From assembly GCA_964452105.1 (NCBI GenBank), contig CAYVLI010000010.1:10846-19579 (forward strand): a stretch of DNA of 8,734 bases, in the 5' to 3' direction. The DNA comes from CAYVLI01 sp964452105 [NCBI: uncultured Nitrospinota bacterium]. Its GTDB lineage: Bacteria; JAUXIQ01. This document shows, in pieces, positions 5,960 to 8,734 of this stretch. Within the stretch, counting starts at the first letter, position 1. Every line of letters starts with the position of its first letter. The position numbers were made by a program, and so were the translations under genes. Below the pieces are notes generated by a model that saw only the letters and a program-made list of their open reading frames with translations, did not search any database and was not told the origin of the DNA.

Positions 5960-6579
5960 ATCGGCTCTCCCGGTATCCCCTCTTCTTCGTGAATGATCGG
6001 ACGCAGCAGCGCCAGGAAATGCTTGAGGATGCGCGCCGTAGCCCCCCATATTATGTCATCGCCGTACTTGTACAGATTGGCCTGATAGGGCTGTCCCTCA
6101 ATTACCCATAGCTCTTCCCTGTAGTTGTTCTCATCCAGCAGCGCTGCAAGCGGTACTTCGATAAGGTTTTCTATCTCGGAGGTGTTGACATTGAATTCGT
6201 AGGGATGCGGGAACACGCCCGCGAAAGGGGTAATTACGAAAGCGCTGCTATGTGTTTTTATATCGTCCAGCGGCCCCAGGACTCGTAGGTCGTCTATTAA
6301 TATGCCCACTTCCTCTTCGGTCTCTCTCAGCGCCGTGTCCTTGAGATCAGTGTCCATGTGGGGATTATGGCCGCCTCCCGGAAAACATATCTGCCCTTTG
6401 TGATGACGCACCTTATAGGTGCGGCGGGTAAAGAGGAGGTGGTACTCATCATGCTTAAGGAACATGGGAATAAAAACCGCGGATAGCTTAAGGCGCTTGT
6501 CGCTGATTGTCTGACGTTCCCTTCCATTGAGCAGCTTTATTATGCTCTCCTCTTTCAAAGCCCCGGGGCCTATACTCAT
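5956..6579 (-). CDS. Nudix hydrolase, CoA pyrophosphatase type (NudL/YeaB-like)
   Basis: This Nudix enzyme of 207 residues probably cleaves coenzyme A or acyl-CoA to 3',5'-ADP and phosphopantetheine. The CoA-specific upstream motif is present as LLFTRRTYKVRHHKGQICFP followed by GG (48-69), matching the LLxT…RxHxGxxxFPGG pattern of the NudL/NUDT7 group. The Nudix box follows at about 68-92, with REtEEEVGI (85-93) as the metal-binding core. The proteins are soluble and cytoplasmic. The ATG at 6579 is preceded by GAGG six bases upstream. It is the first gene of a three-gene minus-strand operon and overlaps the histidine phosphatase by four bases. Another Nudix substrate such as an oxidised nucleotide is possible, but the CoA motif makes it less likely. 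A candidate promoter lies at 6648-6675. Confidence 0.9.
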   Translation of the reverse strand: MSIGPGALKEESIIKLLNGRERQTISDKRLKLSAVFIPMFLKHDEYHLLFTRRTYKVRHHKGQICFPGGGHNPHMDTDLKDTALRETEEEVGILIDDLRVLGPLDDIKTHSSAFVITPFAGVFPHPYEFNVNTSEIENLIEVPLAALLDENNYREELWVIEGQPYQANLYKYGDDIIWGATARILKHFLALLRPIIHEEEGIPGEPI

Positions 6580-6580
6580 C

Positions 6581-6650
6581 TCATCCTCGATTCACTCACA
6601 CCATCTCCAGGCACAACCCTGTCTTTCATCCATCTGAATCATCCTCGATT
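6581..6650. repeat. 12-base direct repeat flanking the Nudix leader
   Basis: TCATCCTCGATT occurs exactly at 6581-6592 and 6639-6650. Read on the minus strand (AATCGAGGATGA), one copy overlaps the predicted -10/start of transcription and the other contains the Nudix ribosome binding site. It could be a regulator site or a small duplication. No protein is implied. Confidence 0.55.
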
Positions 6651-6675
6651 ATACACGAAAGCATCAAAACGGCAA
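6648..6675 (-). promoter_or_regulatory. Sigma-70-type promoter for the Nudix operon
   Basis: On the minus strand, TTGCCG (6670-6675, -35) and a perfect TATAAT (6648-6653, -10) are separated by 16 bp. The predicted start of transcription is near 6641, giving a leader of about 62 bases to the Nudix ATG. Confidence 0.5.
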
Positions 6676-6743
6676 AACGCCTGCGAGCTCACCCTTAACC
6701 GTCCGCTCCACAGGAGATATATGGTGAAGTGCGACCGACCGCT

Positions 6744-6959
6744 TCATATAAGATAATACTTCTCCTTGCAGTCGGGACACTCAAGGTAGTCGCCCGTCCC
6801 GTCGGACAGCAGGCAGCCATCCCCTATGCCATCCCCTTCATTCCCCTGCTCATCCCTGACCTTCTTGTTCATCTGAGGGGAGTAAACCCATGTCCCGCAT
6901 CGACAGTAAAAATCCTCTTTTAATACTTTTTCCAGCTCGACGCGTGAATCCGCCATCAT
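6744..6959 (-). CDS. Small zinc-ribbon-like protein
   Basis: A 71-residue protein of unknown function. After a short N-terminal helix (MADSRVELEKVLKED), C19-x-C21 (FYCRCGTW) and C61-x2-C64 (LECPDCKEKYYL) form two half-sites expected to bind one zinc ion as a ribbon. C49 is an additional cysteine. The middle (about 31-56) is Gly/Asp-rich and probably loops out. There is no signal peptide or membrane segment. The frame is open further upstream to an ATG at 7055, but the start at 6959 (or the adjacent ATG at 6956) is preceded by an excellent GGGAGGG at 6965-6971. The upstream extension would also contain the candidate promoter. It is probably a monocistronic gene divergent from the GlcD-like gene. 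A nucleic-acid or protein-binding role is common for such ribbons, but I do not recognise the family. Confidence 0.72.
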   Translation of the reverse strand: MMADSRVELEKVLKEDFYCRCGTWVYSPQMNKKVRDEQGNEGDGIGDGCLLSDGTGDYLECPDCKEKYYLI

Positions 6960-7019
6960 CAGAACCCTCCCGTATTTTAATGCGAACCACATCCATCTCC
7001 GTGTAAATCCAGCACCACC

Positions 7020-7048
7020 ACAATATCCAAAACCACCTTCTTTGACAA
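7020..7048 (-). promoter_or_regulatory. Candidate promoter for the zinc-ribbon gene
   Basis: On the minus strand, TTGTCA (7043-7048, five of six to the -35 consensus) and TATTGT (7020-7025, four of six to the -10) are separated by exactly 17 bp. This puts the transcription start near 7013, about 55 bases before the start codon at 6959. Confidence 0.38.
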
Positions 7049-7079
7049 CCGACAATTCAACCCCATACCCAATAAAACC

Positions 7080-7109
7080 TTGCCGCCCTCAATTTCAGGG
7101 TGCTATGAT
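7080..7109 (+). promoter_or_regulatory. Candidate extended -10 promoter for the glcD-like gene
   Basis: TTGCCG (7080-7085) and TATGAT (7104-7109) are 18 bp apart, and the -10 is preceded by TGC, forming an extended -10 (TGnTATGAT). Transcription would start near 7116, leaving a leader of about 63 bases. The -35 hexamer is the same as that of the Nudix promoter. Confidence 0.48.
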
Positions 7110-7118
7110 AATTTCGAA

Positions 7119-7141
7119 GCCAGCATTTAATATCGGCTGGC
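7119..7141 (+). promoter_or_regulatory. Inverted repeat at the start of the glcD leader
   Basis: GCCAGC (7119-7124) and GCTGGC (7136-7141) pair perfectly around an 11-base AT-rich centre (ATTTAATATCG). The repeat lies immediately downstream of the predicted transcription start and 37 bases before the start codon. Its position suits a repressor operator or a leader hairpin. No regulator gene is in the window. Confidence 0.4.
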
Positions 7142-7178
7142 GGCAGCACCTTCAATCAAAACAATCGAGGAAGGGAAA

Positions 7179-8573
7179 TTGCCGAAAACCGGACTCATAG
7201 CAGAACTCAAAAGCATCGTAGGAGAGGAGAACGTACTCAACTCCAGTGCAGACCTTATACTCTACTCTTCCGATGCCTCCATCTTCCACGGAGTGAAGCC
7301 GTGCTGCGTCGTGCTTCCGGGAAGCGGCGCGGAAGTCGCCGAAGTGGTCAAGCTCTGCAACGAGTACGAGACCCCTTTCGTGGGAAGAGGCTCCGGCACA
7401 AATATCAGCGGCGGCGCCATTCCTCCCCAAGGGGGCGTGGTGATAACCTTCTCGAGGATGAACCGCATCCTGAAAATAGATACGTTGGGGCAGCGCGCCG
7501 TGGTGGAGCCCGGAATCATAAACCTGGACCTTAAAAAGGCTCTCGAGCCGCTGGGCTACACCTTCGCACCAGACCCTGCCAGTCATCAGGTTTCCACGGT
7601 GGGAGGGAACGCCGCCGTAAACGCCGGAGGCCCTCACTGTCTCAAATACGGTATCACTACCAACCACGTCCTGGGGGTAGAATTAGTGCTCCCTTCAGGA
7701 GATATCGCTCAAATAGGGGGCGAAGCCAACGATTTTCCCGGCTATGACATCACCGCACTCCTCGTCGGCGCAGAAGGGACGCTGGGGCTTATCACCAAAC
7801 TAATCGTCCGCATAACCCGGCTTATGGAAGAGTCCAGAACCATGCTGGCGGTGTTCGACGACATAGTGGACGCCGCCACCGCCGTCTCCTCCATAATAGC
7901 CGCCGGCATTATCCCGGCGACTCTGGAGATAATGGACCACAACACCATCAAAGTGGTCGAGGCAAAACACAGCTTCGGGTATCCATCATCAGCCGAAGCG
8001 GTTCTGGTTATAGAGCTTGACGGGCTGAAGGAAGAGCTGGAAAGGGTGCAACCGCAAGTGGTGGAGATATGTCGGGCCAATCGCGCCCTAAAAGTCAAGA
8101 TAGCAGCAACACAAGAGGAAAGCGCCAAGCTCTGGGCCGGGAGGCGAAACGCCTTCGGCGCGGTGGCCAGGATGAAGCCGGACTGCTACATCATGGACGG
8201 TACGGTGCCGCGCCAAAAGCTGCCGGAGGCGCTGGCCAGGGTAAACGAAATCTGCGATAAATACAGCCTCATAGTGGCCAACGTTTTCCACGCAGGCGAT
8301 GGCAACCTCCATCCCCTGATCGTCTTCGATTCCTCGGACGAGGATGAAATGAATCGAGTGCTCAAAGCGGGTATAGAAATACTGGAGGTATGCATCGAGC
8401 AGGGAGGAACGATCACCGGGGAACATGGCATAGGCATCGAAAAACAGAAGGAGATGGCCATGCTCTTCTCGCAGGATGATTTGACCATCATGAAAATGCC
8501 CAAAGAGGCTATGGACCCGGAAGATATCTGTAACCCTCGCAAAATTTTTCCTGTTCTGTTGAGAGGAATATGA
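7179..8573 (+). CDS. glcD: GlcD-type FAD-linked oxidase (glycolate/D-lactate oxidase subunit)
   Basis: This FAD enzyme oxidises a 2-hydroxyacid such as glycolate or D-lactate to the 2-oxoacid, usually as the catalytic subunit with GlcE and the iron-sulphur protein GlcF. The 464 residues are of normal length and complete. The N-terminal PCMH-type FAD domain (about 35-215) shows VGRGSGTNISGG (68-79), VVEPGIINLDL (108-118), PDPASHQVSTVGGNAAVNAG (131-150) and GAEGTLGLIT (198-206). The C-terminal FAD-oxidase domain has the metal-binding HAGDGNLHP (371-379), GEHGIG (414-419) and the typical terminal DPEDICNPRKIFP (446-458). Translation begins at TTG (7179) with GAGGAAGGG just upstream. No ATG offers a better start. 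The stop overlaps the next gene. The exact substrate (glycolate, D-lactate, 2-hydroxyglutarate) cannot be read from sequence. Confidence 0.92.
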   Translation: MPKTGLIAELKSIVGEENVLNSSADLILYSSDASIFHGVKPCCVVLPGSGAEVAEVVKLCNEYETPFVGRGSGTNISGGAIPPQGGVVITFSRMNRILKIDTLGQRAVVEPGIINLDLKKALEPLGYTFAPDPASHQVSTVGGNAAVNAGGPHCLKYGITTNHVLGVELVLPSGDIAQIGGEANDFPGYDITALLVGAEGTLGLITKLIVRITRLMEESRTMLAVFDDIVDAATAVSSIIAAGIIPATLEIMDHNTIKVVEAKHSFGYPSSAEAVLVIELDGLKEELERVQPQVVEICRANRALKVKIAATQEESAKLWAGRRNAFGAVARMKPDCYIMDGTVPRQKLPEALARVNEICDKYSLIVANVFHAGDGNLHPLIVFDSSDEDEMNRVLKAGIEILEVCIEQGGTITGEHGIGIEKQKEMAMLFSQDDLTIMKMPKEAMDPEDICNPRKIFPVLLRGI

Positions 8574-8734
8574 TGCTCACGGTGGCCGAATTCATACACA
8601 AGGTGGAAGAAATTGCAGGCGCTGCAGCCGTGAGCAGAGACCCATCGCTCCTGGAGCGCTATTCGGTTTCCGGAGCTTTGCCGAGGGCGGTAATATCACC
8701 CACTGAGTCCTCTCTCTTCACCCAAATACTGGAG
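8570..8734 (+). CDS. FAD-binding oxidase, probably GlcE-like (5' fragment)
   Basis: Only the first 55 codons are present and the gene runs off the right edge. The start overlaps the GlcD stop: ATG at 8570 (ATGA) or the adjacent ATG at 8573, which sits better from GAGAGG (8561-8566). The sequence (VSRDPSLLERYSVSGALPRA, then VISPTESSLFTQIL) has the look of the first strand-helix of a PCMH-type FAD-binding domain, where …PxAVvxPxxxxxvxxil is typical. Directly after glcD the expected partner is glcE, the second FAD subunit of glycolate oxidase. A separate FAD oxidase, or a GlcE variant lacking the usual FAD motifs, cannot be excluded because those motifs lie beyond the window. Confidence 0.7.
   Translation, partial: MMLTVAEFIHKVEEIAGAAAVSRDPSLLERYSVSGALPRAVISPTESSLFTQILE

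Larger units (their letters stand above)
6580..6743 (-). other. Promoter and leader of the Nudix operon
   Basis: This 164-bp gap lies between the end of the zinc-ribbon gene and the Nudix start, both on the minus strand. It contains a good sigma-70-type promoter, an exact 12-base direct repeat, and a possible 13-codon leader ORF (6592-6633), each listed separately here or under findings. The separate promoter makes read-through from the zinc-ribbon gene unnecessary. Confidence 0.5.

Noticed and set aside
5960-6049. Longer start (ATG at 6049) for the histidine phosphatase
   Set aside because: The extra 30 residues lie wholly inside the Nudix gene. The TTG at 5959 has a ribosome binding site, couples with the Nudix stop, and puts the catalytic His at the usual N-terminal position.
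6960-7055. Longer start (ATG at 7055) for the zinc-ribbon protein
   Set aside because: The GGGAGGG at 6965-6971 directly serves the ATG at 6959, and the extension overlaps the candidate promoter.

Overview
The window (about 53% GC by eye) carries a nearly complete bacterial Pup-proteasome operon, followed by cell-wall, housekeeping and hydroxyacid-oxidation genes. The left edge holds the 3' end of dop. It is followed on the + strand by pup, prcB, prcA and pafA, which overlap or sit only a few bases apart. This gene order is the classic actinobacterial one (dop-pup-prcB-prcA-pafA). However, the moderate GC and the heavy use of AGG/AGA (Arg) and ATA (Ile) codons do not look like a typical high-GC actinomycete. 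A deep-branching or uncultivated Actinomycetota lineage, or another phylum known to carry the system such as Chloroflexota, Nitrospirota or Armatimonadota, is plausible. The sequence alone does not settle this.

Layout: 1-147 dop C-terminus (+); 148-346 AT-rich leader of pup; 347-3565 pup, prcB, prcA, pafA (+); 3566-3828 non-coding with hairpins; 3829-4953 ddl (+); 4954-5013 short convergent gap; 5014-6579 a tightly overlapping minus-strand operon read as CoA-type Nudix hydrolase, histidine phosphatase, then carboxymuconolactone-decarboxylase-like protein; 6580-6743 its promoter and leader; 6744-6959 a small zinc-ribbon protein (-); 6960-7178 a divergent promoter region; 7179-8573 a GlcD-type FAD oxidase (+); 8570 to the right edge, the start of a second FAD-binding protein, probably GlcE-like.

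How the genes work together: PafA ligates Pup to substrate lysines and Dop removes it. PrcA and PrcB form the 20S core that degrades pupylated proteins once a ring ATPase (Mpa/ARC, not in this window) has unfolded them. Pup ends in Gly-Gly-Glu, so it is ready for ligation without deamidation, which leaves depupylation as Dop's expected job. Ddl makes the D-Ala-D-Ala dipeptide for peptidoglycan, so the organism probably has a murein wall. The GlcD/GlcE pair points to oxidation of glycolate, D-lactate or a related 2-hydroxyacid.

No RNA genes, CRISPR arrays, insertion sequences or phage genes were seen. The most interesting details are an unusually long Pup with a basic N-terminal extension, a 20-codon mini-ORF that bridges prcA and pafA exactly, and small ORFs and repeats in the leaders of pup and of the Nudix operon.
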